Source of the DNA: an uncultured Thermoanaerobacteraceae bacterium
GTDB lineage: Bacteria; Bacillota; DSM-12270; Thermacetogeniales; Thermacetogeniaceae
Length of the DNA stretch: 8,025 bases
Direction: 5' to 3'
Assembly: GCA_937914965.1 (NCBI GenBank)
Contig: CALGIY010000218.1
Span: 1 to 8,025, forward strand
Made by a program: the position numbers and the translations under genes. The notes beneath the pieces were generated by a model. It was not told the origin of the DNA. It ran no database searches and saw only the letters and a list, made by a program, of their open reading frames with translations. How positions within the stretch are numbered: position 1 is the stretch's first letter; each line of letters starts with the position of its first letter. Shown one piece after another: positions 1 through 6,406 of this stretch.

Positions 1-873
1 ATGGCCGGGACGGTCCTTTACAAACTGGATCAGCTTTTCGGAAGTGCCCGGATCCCGGCCCAATTTATCGTCCATCTGCCGGCAGAGTTCCCTAACCAGG
101 TCTATGTTCTTCCATTCATTAAAACCTCCAATATTATAGGAATTCCCATTCTCACCATTATGGAAAACGGTATCGATCGCTCGTGCATGGTCGATAACGT
201 ACAGCCAGTCGCGGGTATATTTCCCGTCGCCATAGATTGGCAGAGGCCTGTTATTGATGACGTTCAGGATGCACAGCGGGATGAGCTTCTCAGGAAAGTG
301 GTTGGGACCATAATTGTTCGAACAGTTCGTGATCACCACCGGCATCCCGTAGGTATCATGGTAAGCCCGCACAAAATGGTCCGAAGCGGCCTTGGAAGCA
401 GAATATGGCGAATGGGGGTCATAACTCGTCTCTTCAGTGAAAAAACCAGTATCTCCCAGTGCGCCATAAACCTCATCCGTGGACACATGGTGGAACCTCT
501 TGCCCTCAAGATCTCCCTCCCAGATCCCCTTTGCAGCATTCAGTAGGTTGACCGTACCGATCACGTTGGTATTGACGAATGCCAGCGGGTCCGCTATTGA
601 ACGGTCCACATGTGACTCTGCCGCCAGGTGGATGACTGAGTCTGGCCTATGTTCTGAAAATATCCCGTCCAAGGCTTCCACGTCGCGTATATCGGCCTTC
701 ACAAAGGAATAGTTGGGACGTTCCTCGATGTCCCTCAGGTTCTCCAGGTTTCCCGCATAGGTCAGTGCATCCAGATTCAGCACCCGGTAAGTTGGGTATT
801 TGAGAACAAAGTGCCTAACAACATGAGAACCAATGAATCCCGCACCACCGGTGATAAGAATTGTTCTGTTCAT
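1..873 (-). CDS. rfbB: dTDP-glucose 4,6-dehydratase (RfbB/RmlB), 3' end cut by window edge
   Basis: This extended short-chain dehydrogenase converts dTDP-glucose to dTDP-4-keto-6-deoxyglucose with bound NAD+. That is the second step towards dTDP-L-rhamnose and other deoxysugars for surface polysaccharide, and it takes place in the cytosol. Translating the minus strand from the ATG at 873 gives 291 residues with no stop before the window edge; the family is about 350 residues long, so roughly 60 are missing. Visible marks are the Rossmann motif GGAGFIGSH (residues 9-17), the NAD-binding NLDALTYAGN (33-42), LAAESHVDRS (83-92), the catalytic triplet T132-D133-E134, the YSASK motif with Y157 and K161, NNYGPNHFPEKLIP (186-199), RDWLYV (221-226) and a closing DRPGH. 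The start is fixed by the Rossmann motif lying eight residues in. No Shine-Dalgarno sequence precedes it. It lies 246 bases downstream of the nucleotidyltransferase on the same strand, so co-transcription is possible but not shown. Confidence 0.97.
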   Translation of the reverse strand, partial: MNRTILITGGAGFIGSHVVRHFVLKYPTYRVLNLDALTYAGNLENLRDIEERPNYSFVKADIRDVEALDGIFSEHRPDSVIHLAAESHVDRSIADPLAFVNTNVIGTVNLLNAAKGIWEGDLEGKRFHHVSTDEVYGALGDTGFFTEETSYDPHSPYSASKAASDHFVRAYHDTYGMPVVITNCSNNYGPNHFPEKLIPLCILNVINNRPLPIYGDGKYTRDWLYVIDHARAIDTVFHNGENGNSYNIGGFNEWKNIDLVRELCRQMDDKLGRDPGTSEKLIQFVKDRPGH

Positions 874-885
874 GATACAAAATAA

Positions 886-935
886 GCAAATAAAACCATT
901 TGGCCATATGGGTCGGCTGCAAATTACAGCAAATT
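886..935 (-). promoter_or_regulatory. Three ATTTGC repeats upstream of rfbB (possible promoter or operator region)
   Basis: On the plus strand GCAAATT occurs at 919-925 and again at 929-935, exactly 10 bases (one helical turn) apart, and GCAAAT recurs at 886-891. Read in the direction of rfbB these are ATTTGC elements 13 to 60 bases ahead of the start codon. They resemble the TTTG-containing -7 element of Bacteroidota promoters, but none matches TAnnTTTG exactly. Seen: the repeats. Inferred: any role in transcription. Confidence 0.2.
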
Positions 936-1119
936 GTAGTTGGAAAGCCAGGATCCATTACTTGGCCCTGTATCCTCAAAAACGGAGATCGCATCCTCCG
1001 AAACCACAAATGGCACCGATTTTGGTCCGGGAAAGGTCTCGGGAACACGCGCCAGACCAGGGGCATGCCGAGGCCGGCCCGACCTGGCAGGTCCATTTGG
1101 CTAAAGGGAAGATGCCCTG

Positions 1120-1599
1120 TTAAGTTCGGCCATTCTTCTGGTTTTCCTTTTCGGCCACGATCTTCCTCAGGCCAGAGCTCGAGAATCTGTGGTCCCTACT
1201 GTTGAAATAGAGCTCGATCCCCTTTTCCTCACAGTACTTCCTGCCCGTAAAGTCCCTGTCCCTATATTCGTCCCCAACTATCCGGACGTCAAGTTTAAAG
1301 GAACGCAATATGTCCTCTAGGTCCTGCTCGGTGGAATAGGGAACAATCTCATCGACATATATGCATCCCCTGAGTTGGATATATCGTTCAACGACGGTCT
1401 GGGTCGGGGCGTTCTTTTCCGGACGGTCCAAAGTTGGGTCCATCTGCAGGCCGCAGATCAGGTAGTCGCACTGGCGCTTGGCCTCGGCCAGCATCATGAT
1501 GTGACCGGCGTGCAAGAGATCGAACGTCGAAAATGTGATGCCCACCCTTGGCCCGGGATTGTAGTCAGGTTGCTTGTTGACCTTCTTCTCATTTTTCAT
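1120..1599 (-). CDS. TagD-like cytidylyl-/adenylyltransferase (glycerol-3-phosphate cytidylyltransferase-like)
   Basis: A 159-residue member of the HxGH nucleotidyltransferase family, which transfers CMP or AMP from a nucleoside triphosphate to a phosphorylated small molecule and releases pyrophosphate. Seen: the nucleotide-binding stretch GITFSTFDLLHAGH (residues 20-33) with HxGH at 30-33, ERYIQL (71-76), VDEIVPY (82-88), VRIVGDEY (105-112), and RFSSSGLRK (138-146) at the place of the family's ISTT-type signature. TagD proteins are about 130 residues; here about 18 hydrophilic residues precede the core and a lysine/glutamate-rich tail follows. ATG at 1599 is the only reasonable start, since the next methionine (residue 35) lies beyond the HxGH motif. 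This form is common in Bacteroidota polysaccharide loci, and rfbB lies downstream. The true substrate (glycerol-3-phosphate or another polyol or sugar phosphate) cannot be read from sequence, and the last signature departs from classical TagD, so I give no gene symbol. Confidence 0.93.
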   Translation of the reverse strand: MKNEKKVNKQPDYNPGPRVGITFSTFDLLHAGHIMMLAEAKRQCDYLICGLQMDPTLDRPEKNAPTQTVVERYIQLRGCIYVDEIVPYSTEQDLEDILRSFKLDVRIVGDEYRDRDFTGRKYCEEKGIELYFNSRDHRFSSSGLRKIVAEKENQKNGRT

Positions 1600-1657
1600 A
1601 TTTCATTCAGATTTTCGTGGACATCGCCCAAGCTGGGTAATGCCCGTAACAATTTAG

Positions 1658-1666
1658 CAAAATGTA
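1658..1666 (-). promoter_or_regulatory. TACATTTTG box, possible -7 element for the nucleotidyltransferase gene
   Basis: Read on the minus strand, the first eight bases of TACATTTTG match seven of eight positions of the Bacteroidota -7 consensus TAnnTTTG. It lies 58 bases ahead of the ATG at 1599. No TTTG at the usual -33 distance was found, so this is a weak call. Confidence 0.2.
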
Positions 1667-2108
1667 TGAAGATCCTGAAACAACTTCACCTTCGGAAAGC
1701 CGTGGAGCCGGAAATATCCGTTAAACTGTCCCTGAATTTGCGTTTTTGTAGCCTTATGGCTATAAGCTCCCAATTGGGTGGCTCAAAATCCCCGGCCTAT
1801 GCATTTGGTGCACACCCTCAGGCTCTACCGGTCCCGGATGAACCTGGATCCCAGCTGGGGCAGTGAGCCATCTCTTTTTTCAGACCATAGCTCAAATTGG
1901 TCGTCAGGACTGAGAGGAAAATTTGCTTATTCTTCCTGTGATACTTTTTCCTATCGATCCCTTTGCACCAGCGCGATTTGCAAGAGGAATTCGTCAAAGA
2001 GCCCAGGCTTGAGGAATCGATGGATCCTCGACCTCCCTGTTTCCTGGCATGCTTTCCCGTGGCTTGATGAAATAGAAAGTGGTGCGCCCACTGCAACCAA
2101 GGGTCCTC

Positions 2109-2152
2109 CCTTCAGGATGATCCACGGGGCAGGCAAAGGATCATCCTGAAGG
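2109..2152. repeat. Perfect 15-bp inverted repeat with 14-base spacer
   Basis: The left arm CCTTCAGGATGATCC (2109-2123) is exactly complementary to the right arm GGATCATCCTGAAGG (2138-2152), with a 14-base loop between. Arms this long are unlikely by chance in 8 kb. No T-run follows on either strand, so it is not a classical intrinsic terminator. It could be a protein-binding palindrome, an RNA hairpin, or a copy of a dispersed palindromic element. Confidence 0.85.
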
Positions 2153-2708
2153 TCGACAGCCTTGGAAGCCCTTCTATTGAGAAACTAGATTCCACGGGGA
2201 ACGCCATATCCAGAAACTCACGGGAAGAGCTAACATGCCGCTCGGTTCCAGGGACCCTATCTTCCGGAGGCCCTTCAATGCGGCAACCAAAACCGGAAGT
2301 ACGACGGAATACCAAAAAAAGCCCTTTCCCATCCTTAAAATCGTGCAGGAGTTAAGTTTGGACCAAAGTCTCCGGCCAATTTGGATAATCGGCCGTACCC
2401 CCAGGCAAACATCCCGAATGGATCGGTGCAATCCCTGGAAATGCTCGGTCAGGGCCAGATGCTTCCTGTGGACGGGCAATCCGCAATAACCTTCACCAAA
2501 GCTACGATGGGAGCTAGGGCGATATTTCCGGACCAGAGGACATGCCGTTCATTGGACCTGAAAGCTGAACTGGCCCGGCATCCCAACCGTTTTCCCAACT
2601 GCTCCTTGGCAAGTGCCGCCACTGAGATGGAATGTAAGATCCGCACTTAAACATGACCTGACAATGGACCAGGGACCTTGTCCTACCCGCATTCCTGTTG
2701 TTTTTTTG

Positions 2709-2716
2709 TACATTTG
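2709..2716 (+). promoter_or_regulatory. TACATTTG, exact match to Bacteroidota -7 consensus
   Basis: TACATTTG fits TAnnTTTG exactly and lies 9 bases ahead of the ATG at 2726, which would leave a very short leader. No TTTG sits at the usual 19-21 base spacing upstream. If real, it argues for the ATG start over the upstream TTG at 2678. Low confidence, because the half-consensus is common. Confidence 0.25.
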
Positions 2717-2725
2717 TTCGTTAAT

Positions 2726-4057
2726 ATGGAAAACTCATACATCATTAACATAGACCAACGCACAACAAGTACCCTATATCAGTCAATATTCGACCTTGCC
2801 AGCTCCAGCGGGATAGCGGAAGGACTTTCCCATATCCTTACAACTGCATGTCTCCTTATTGGGACTTTCCTCCTTTTGGCCATCCTGGATTATCTAATGG
2901 GGCTGTTCTTCAATTCGATCGTTAGCCGGTTGATAAAAAGGTCAAGGACCCAATGGGACAACCATCTCATCGACAACAGGGTAAACGTCCATTTGAGCCG
3001 ACTGATCCTCCTGGGGATCTGCCAAAAGCTTATCCCTTTGGTTTTTGTGGGATTTCCATCCCTTAATTCAGGTCTGGCCAAATTACTGGACATCTTCATG
3101 ATCTTTGCGGGTTATTCGCTGCTAAATGGTTTATTTAAGTCCCTTAGGGACATCCTGCGCTCATCAAGGACGTTTGTTGACAAGCCCCTGGACAGTTACC
3201 TTCAGGTACTGCAGATATTCCTATTGTTTGTCGGGGGCACCTTGGCGGTTTCTATCATTACTGGAAATTCCCCCTGGTCCTTCCTGGTCTCCCTGGGTGC
3301 GGCCTCTGCAGTCCTGATGTTGGTGTTCAAAGATACCATTCTCGGTTTTGTTGCGAGCATACAGGTCTCCGCTAACGATTCGGTCCGGGTAGGTGACTGG
3401 ATAGAGATGCCAAAATACGGGGCAGATGGGGACGTCCTACAGATCAACCTCAACAACGTCAGGATACAGAATTGGGATAAGACGATCGTTACCGTCCCGA
3501 CCCACACACTGCTGAGCGACTCATTCAAGAACTTTAGGGGAATGCAAGAAAGCGGCGGCCGCAGGATAAAGCGGGCCATAAATATCAAGATATCAACGAT
3601 AAGGTACCTGGACCCCCAGGAACTTGAAACGCTCAAGAGAATATCCATTCTCTCTGAATACATCCAGAAGAGGCAGCAGGAGATCAAAACGTTCAACGCG
3701 GAAAATGGGATCGATCCCGAAATGCCAGTGAACGGGAGGAGGATCACGAACATTGGTCTGTTCAGGGCATACATAAAAGCGTACGTCATGGAAAACCCCA
3801 ATATCCACCAAAAGATGACAGCTATGGTCCGTCAGCTTCCCGCGACACAGCATGGCCTGCCTTTGGAACTGTACATGTTCACAAAAGGCACACAGTGGAC
3901 ATTCTATGAGGACGTAATCTCCGATCTGTTTGACCACCTTTTGGCCTCTATAAAATACTTCGGTTTAGAGGTCTTTGAACTCCCGGCCTCGGACGACCTT
4001 CGATATATCCTGAAGGAAAGCCAGGGGGAGGGCTCCCGAGCAGCTTCCCATCCTTAG
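2726..4057 (+). CDS. Mechanosensitive ion channel, MscS superfamily, YbdG type
   Basis: An inner-membrane channel expected to open under membrane tension and release solutes during osmotic downshift. From the ATG at 2726 it has 443 residues, close to E. coli YbdG (about 415). Hydrophobic segments lie near residues 37-60, 92-110, 118-137 and 160-180, then the pore-lining helix, rich in Gly and Ala (about 186-215, with SLGAASAVLMLVFKDTILGF). The MscS beta domain follows, with VRVGDWIEMPKYGADGDV (220-237), QNWDKTIVTVPTHTLLSDSF (248-267) and ESGGRRIKRAI (275-285). The YbdG-type C-terminal signature is NGRRITNIGLFRAYIKAY (336-353), then MVRQLPATQHGLPLELYMFT (367-386) and DLFDHLL (400-406). The frame can be extended to a TTG at 2678, but the extra 16 residues are cysteine-rich and family-atypical, so ATG is preferred. 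No Shine-Dalgarno is visible. It stands alone in its neighbourhood. Family certain; gating properties are inferred. Confidence 0.95.
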   Translation: MENSYIINIDQRTTSTLYQSIFDLASSSGIAEGLSHILTTACLLIGTFLLLAILDYLMGLFFNSIVSRLIKRSRTQWDNHLIDNRVNVHLSRLILLGICQKLIPLVFVGFPSLNSGLAKLLDIFMIFAGYSLLNGLFKSLRDILRSSRTFVDKPLDSYLQVLQIFLLFVGGTLAVSIITGNSPWSFLVSLGAASAVLMLVFKDTILGFVASIQVSANDSVRVGDWIEMPKYGADGDVLQINLNNVRIQNWDKTIVTVPTHTLLSDSFKNFRGMQESGGRRIKRAINIKISTIRYLDPQELETLKRISILSEYIQKRQQEIKTFNAENGIDPEMPVNGRRITNIGLFRAYIKAYVMENPNIHQKMTAMVRQLPATQHGLPLELYMFTKGTQWTFYEDVISDLFDHLLASIKYFGLEVFELPASDDLRYILKESQGEGSRAASHP

Positions 4058-4694
4058 GGGAATACCTAGCCGTGTCCGCTCCGTAATTCTCCAGAGCTTT
4101 CACCTTAAACTGAACAGGGATTTCCCCTTAAAGCATAGTTCGCCTGAGAGACAGCGCTACATTCAATTTAGCATAGCATCTATCCAGGCCAATTATACTG
4201 GAATTGTCACGAGCTCCGAAATCCAGTCAGATCTGGAAGGACCGATGCCATCACATACGCTATTTAACAAGCCATCAGCCCGCACTGACCTCAATCGGGT
4301 TCATCCCGGAATGCTGAGGACACAGCTGATGACCAACATGGCTAGGTGATTTGGTGAAGGGAAACAGTTTGGCAGGCACTGTGCGTAACCGATTGACAAC
4401 AATTCTCCAGCGATTGGGTGCATCAGGATTGCCATGTGGTACCATCTCCGGTACCTGAACAATCCGGAAACCGCCAGAATGGTATGGCCCGAAGGTCATT
4501 GGGCATATAGCATCCGGTCAAATTAGGTTGAGTGGCGAACGGAGTTCCGTCGGTACAAAGTGGCCGTAGGGAAAAAACTTTGGGAATACCGGAAATTTGG
4601 TAAATTAGTAGTTTGCGGGTAATTCCCCATCCACGAATCGATATGGTTGACACAAGTGGTCTTGGGAGTTACCTATGTTTTACGAAGGCAGACA
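4058..4694. other. Intergenic region between channel gene and small membrane protein
   Basis: No convincing gene is seen. Two minus-strand frames of about 75 codons (around 4275-4499 and 4423-4653) overlap each other and encode nothing recognisable. A GGTACC pair separated by six bases (4438-4455) and a TCCAG/CTGGA hairpin (around 4222-4237) are the only small structures seen, and both could be chance. No clear terminator follows the channel gene: the nearest AGGG/CCCT stem (around 4116-4128) is short and has no T-run. Confidence 0.5.
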
Positions 4695-4997
4695 ATGGGT
4701 TGTGAAGAACGTACAGTGTTTTATTTTTTAGTATCCCTGTTCTGGGTATTTTTTATCTATTACCTGGCCATGGCGATAAGGACCTTATTGGCGAGAAAGG
4801 CCAGCTCTTCACCATTTCGGTTTTCGAGAGAGGACTGGTATGGTGCCGCTGTTATATTCTGTGGCTGTTCCGCGCTGTGCGCAATGTTTTTCATGGTAGT
4901 AGGAGAATATTTATCGGACGGCCTACACCCCGGCTACTATCTATTGGCGATCCCCTTAGCTTTGGTATCCGCGTTGATTCACAAAATATTAAATTGA
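4695..4997 (+). CDS. Small hypothetical protein with three predicted membrane helices
   Basis: I do not recognise this 100-residue protein. It has three strongly hydrophobic stretches, about residues 9-28, 48-70 and 80-98, separated by a basic loop (R29, R34, K35, R42, R45) and a short acidic/polar loop (EYLSDGLHPG, 71-80). The positive-inside rule would place the first loop and the C-terminus (HK) in the cytoplasm and the N-terminus outside. The aromatic-rich first helix (FYFL, FWVFFIYY) and regular hydrophobic periodicity argue for a real product rather than a shadow frame. The ATG at 4695 is preferred; a TTG at 4647 in frame would add 16 residues of no obvious membrane or signal character. 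An AGG eight bases upstream could serve as a weak ribosome site. It is 637 bases from the channel gene, so a shared operon is doubtful. Confidence 0.55.
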   Translation: MGCEERTVFYFLVSLFWVFFIYYLAMAIRTLLARKASSSPFRFSREDWYGAAVIFCGCSALCAMFFMVVGEYLSDGLHPGYYLLAIPLALVSALIHKILN

Positions 4998-5439
4998 GAC
5001 CCAGAACGTACATTTCCAGTCCATGTCACTATTCTATCTCCCGGTACCGGACGTCCATCTAAACCTTACCCCTTGGACAATAAGGTTATACGGGTTGCAC
5101 CTTTCACCTTCTTGGCGGCCTTGATTGTATCCTAGGCTCCAAAACCGCTATGTTATTTATTGGCCATTTAGGGACGGTCAAAAAGCTCATACTGCCTTAC
5201 ATGCATTTATTCCCCACATTTCCTGGTAAACATCCAAAGTAACCCCCGTACCAGGCATGGCCTGCCAGCTACCATGTCCTTGGGATCCATAACTGTTGCC
5301 CTTGGTAATAAGATCGGGGATGGTTGAAGAGCAGCCTCTCAAGAAACTGTTAAAAGATCTTAAATCCCTTGATTTGTCTTTTGTCCGATTTTAAATTTGC
5401 ACCAGAAGAGGATCAAATTAAGTTTATATATCCATCGTG

Positions 5440-5467
5440 GACCCGGTTCCTTCACCGGAACCAGGTC
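5440..5467. repeat. Hairpin-forming inverted repeat, 10 bp with one mismatch
   Basis: GACC-C-GGTTCC (5440-5450) pairs with GGAACC-A-GGTC (5457-5467) around a six-base loop, with a single C/A mismatch in the middle. TTAAATG follows on the plus strand, with no T-run, so a terminator role is not clear. Confidence 0.7.
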
Positions 5468-5513
5468 TCTTAAATGCTGCTAATTAGTTTCCCATTAATT
5501 CTCAGTATCAACA

Positions 5514-5550
5514 CGAATCCCGACCTCTACGTAATTTGGGCCGGGATTTG
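5514..5550. repeat. Hairpin-forming inverted repeat AATCCCG/CGGGATT
   Basis: AATCCCG (5516-5522) pairs with CGGGATT (5542-5548). One C-G pair and one G-T wobble extend it outwards, and CCT/GGG (5524-5526 with 5538-5540) extends it inwards. The following plus-strand sequence is moderately T-rich but has no uniform T tract. It could be a weak terminator or simply chance. Confidence 0.5.
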
Positions 5551-5597
5551 TTATCTGTCTTGTTATTTTCCATAGTTATAATGTCCAGCGATAGAAT

Positions 5598-5621
5598 GTC
5601 CCTCTCACCATCAGAGGGGAC
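5598..5621. repeat. Short hairpin GTCCCTCT/AGAGGGGAC
   Basis: Eight base pairs with one bulged G (5619) enclose the seven-base loop CACCATC. It belongs to the cluster of inverted repeats in this gap, and no T-run follows. Confidence 0.45.
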
Positions 5622-5847
5622 CTTTGCTGATCTAGGGGACTTATTTCCCTGAGCTTATCCGTTTTTCCCAAGATGCTCCCTAGAGGTGCACATACAGACC
5701 TTCACTCTACCTAGCTCTCCCCCCAGATACTTCGGTTATCCCATCCAACCAATGGCATGTCGAAAGAATCTGGAGGGGTAAACCATCCTATTAAATTATC
5801 TTTCTCGGCAGAACCTAGAACCTGTGCCGTTAAATGGACAAATAATA

Positions 5848-5929
5848 GAGCCTGGGGAAGGTCACAACTTGTACGAAGAGGACCCTCTCTGTCCTAAATA
5901 CCGTGACGATATACCGCCTTCCCAGGCTC
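5848..5929. repeat. Nested inverted repeat, possible structured RNA element (82 bases)
   Basis: The outer arms GAGCCTGGGGAAGG (5848-5861) and CCTTCCCAGGCTC (5917-5929) pair over 13 bp with one bulged G. Inside, TCAC (5862-5865) can pair with GTGA (5903-5906), and AGGAC (5879-5883) with GTCCT (5891-5895) around the loop CCTCTCT. This yields a stacked three-helix fold with unpaired ACTTGTACGAAG-like and GATATACCG segments. Neither strand has a strong T-run after it, although the minus-strand sequence after the stem is TATTATTTG. The identity of the element is unknown. Confidence 0.65.
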
Positions 5930-5948
5930 GACGGTAGGATTTTAACGG

Positions 5949-6016
5949 ATCCAGGTCGATTAGGACCGATTTGGTTATCCTTAATGGGAAAAGAAAGCCA
6001 AATCCCATCCAGGTCG
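5949..6016. repeat. 10-bp direct repeat ATCCAGGTCG flanking overlapping hairpins
   Basis: ATCCAGGTCG occurs at 5949-5958 and 6007-6016, 58 bases apart. Between the copies, GATTTGG (5968-5974) pairs with CCAAATC (5998-6004), and ATGGGA (5984-5989) pairs with TCCCAT (6003-6008). The two hairpins share bases 6003-6004 and interleave, so they cannot both form fully. Confidence 0.5.
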
Positions 6017-6104
6017 CGCTAAAGGTCTATTCGGAAATCACATCGGGTTGAACATAAAATCAAAATGGAAATGGCAAAATTTTGATCCCCGGATTCCAAG
6101 GGGG

Positions 6105-6161
6105 TGCATTAAATATCATACTGAGTCCGAGGAGTCAATCCTGAAAGGCTCAGGGAATGCA
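6105..6161. repeat. Three nested helices about 245 bases upstream of topoisomerase IB gene
   Basis: TGCATT (6105-6110) pairs with AATGCA (6156-6161). Inside, CTGAGTC (6121-6127) pairs with GGCTCAG (6147-6153), with one G-T wobble, and the innermost AGGA (6130-6133) pairs with TCCT (6139-6142) around the loop GTCAA. The internal loops are asymmetric (10 bases against 2, and 2 against 4). It looks like an RNA stem rather than a DNA-protein palindrome and could belong to the leader of the downstream gene, but no transcription evidence exists here. Confidence 0.5.
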
Positions 6162-6215
6162 ATCGCTAAACTGTAAAACGAACCATTGAACCAAGAGAGA
6201 TATTAAGTTCTTTAA

Positions 6216-6371
6216 ATAAATGGTGGAACGACATTGAACGATGAGTATTTGATTCAAGGTGCCGTCGTCGTCACGGAGAAAGATAATTGGTGGCAGGAGG
6301 CCCTTAGGAGATTCTTTCCAGGAAATGACCAAATGTTAAAACAAATTAGTCAGCAAGGAGATTATCCCTAG
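6216..6371 (+). other. Possible small ORF or gene remnant upstream of topoisomerase IB
   Basis: The frame is open from just after a TAA at 6213 to the TAG at 6369-6371. A TTG at 6234, with GGTGGA six bases ahead of it, would give 45 residues. The inferred product looks protein-like (it includes LNDEYLIQGAVVV, then NWWQEALRRFF, then QMLKQISQQGDYP) and ends 35 bases before the topoisomerase start. There is no ATG start; the only in-frame ATG is near the end. It could be a leader peptide, the tail of a decayed gene, or chance. I recognise no family. Confidence 0.2.
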
Positions 6372-6406
6372 TAAGCAAACGGACAATATAACCGCTCGGA
6401 AAGAAA

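Larger units (their letters stand above)
1600..2725. other. 1.1 kb divergent intergenic region with no convincing gene
   Basis: It separates the minus-strand nucleotidyltransferase from the plus-strand channel gene and would carry both promoters. Open frames of 60-120 codons exist on both strands, but their products have no recognisable motif and overlap each other; they look like chance frames. Structures seen are a perfect 15-bp inverted repeat (2109-2152), a short hairpin AGTGG/CCACT (2078-2092) and the 10-bp palindrome CCCAGCTGGG (around 1850-1859). I see no tRNA-like fold, insertion-sequence end or CRISPR repeat. Confidence 0.6.
4998..6406. other. 1.4 kb region without a solid gene, rich in inverted repeats
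   Basis: Stops are frequent in all frames. The only frames of 60 codons or so are a shadow running out of the small membrane gene (to 5062) and a minus-strand frame at 6150-6332 with no recognisable features. Between 5440 and 6161 several inverted repeats occur that are longer or more nested than usual; these are listed separately. Others include the palindrome CCGGTACCGG (5041-5050) and AACCTTA/TAAGGTT (5062-5087, 12-base loop). No tRNA, rRNA, CRISPR repeat or transposase was found. The region could hold non-coding RNA, long untranslated leaders, or a decayed locus. Confidence 0.55.

Noticed and set aside
1..546. Plus-strand open frame of 181 codons
   Set aside because: It runs antisense to rfbB, whose minus-strand translation shows clear family motifs throughout; the plus-strand product has none.
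1375..1866. Plus-strand open frame of 163 codons
   Set aside because: Half of it is antisense to the nucleotidyltransferase gene and the remainder has no recognisable motif or coherent composition.
1778..2650. Several overlapping frames of 60-120 codons on both strands in the divergent gap
   Set aside because: They overlap each other on both strands, show no domain, membrane or motif pattern, and have no supporting neighbours.
2678..2725. TTG start at 2678 for the channel gene
   Set aside because: The extra 16 residues are cysteine-rich and untypical, there is no ribosome site ahead of it, and a -7-like TACATTTG lies between it and the ATG at 2726.
3202..3801. Minus-strand open frame of 199 codons
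   Set aside because: It is fully antisense to the channel gene, whose MscS and YbdG motifs are unambiguous; the length is explained by the sense-strand codon use.
4296..4309. CGGGTTCATCCCG as a tRNA T-arm
   Set aside because: The GTTCRA core is not matched and no acceptor stem, D-arm or anticodon arm could be found around it.
4647..4675. TTGACA followed 17 bases later by TACCTA as a sigma-70 promoter
   Set aside because: The -35 match is perfect but the -10 hexamer agrees at only two positions, and TTGACA is not the expected -33 element in Bacteroidota.
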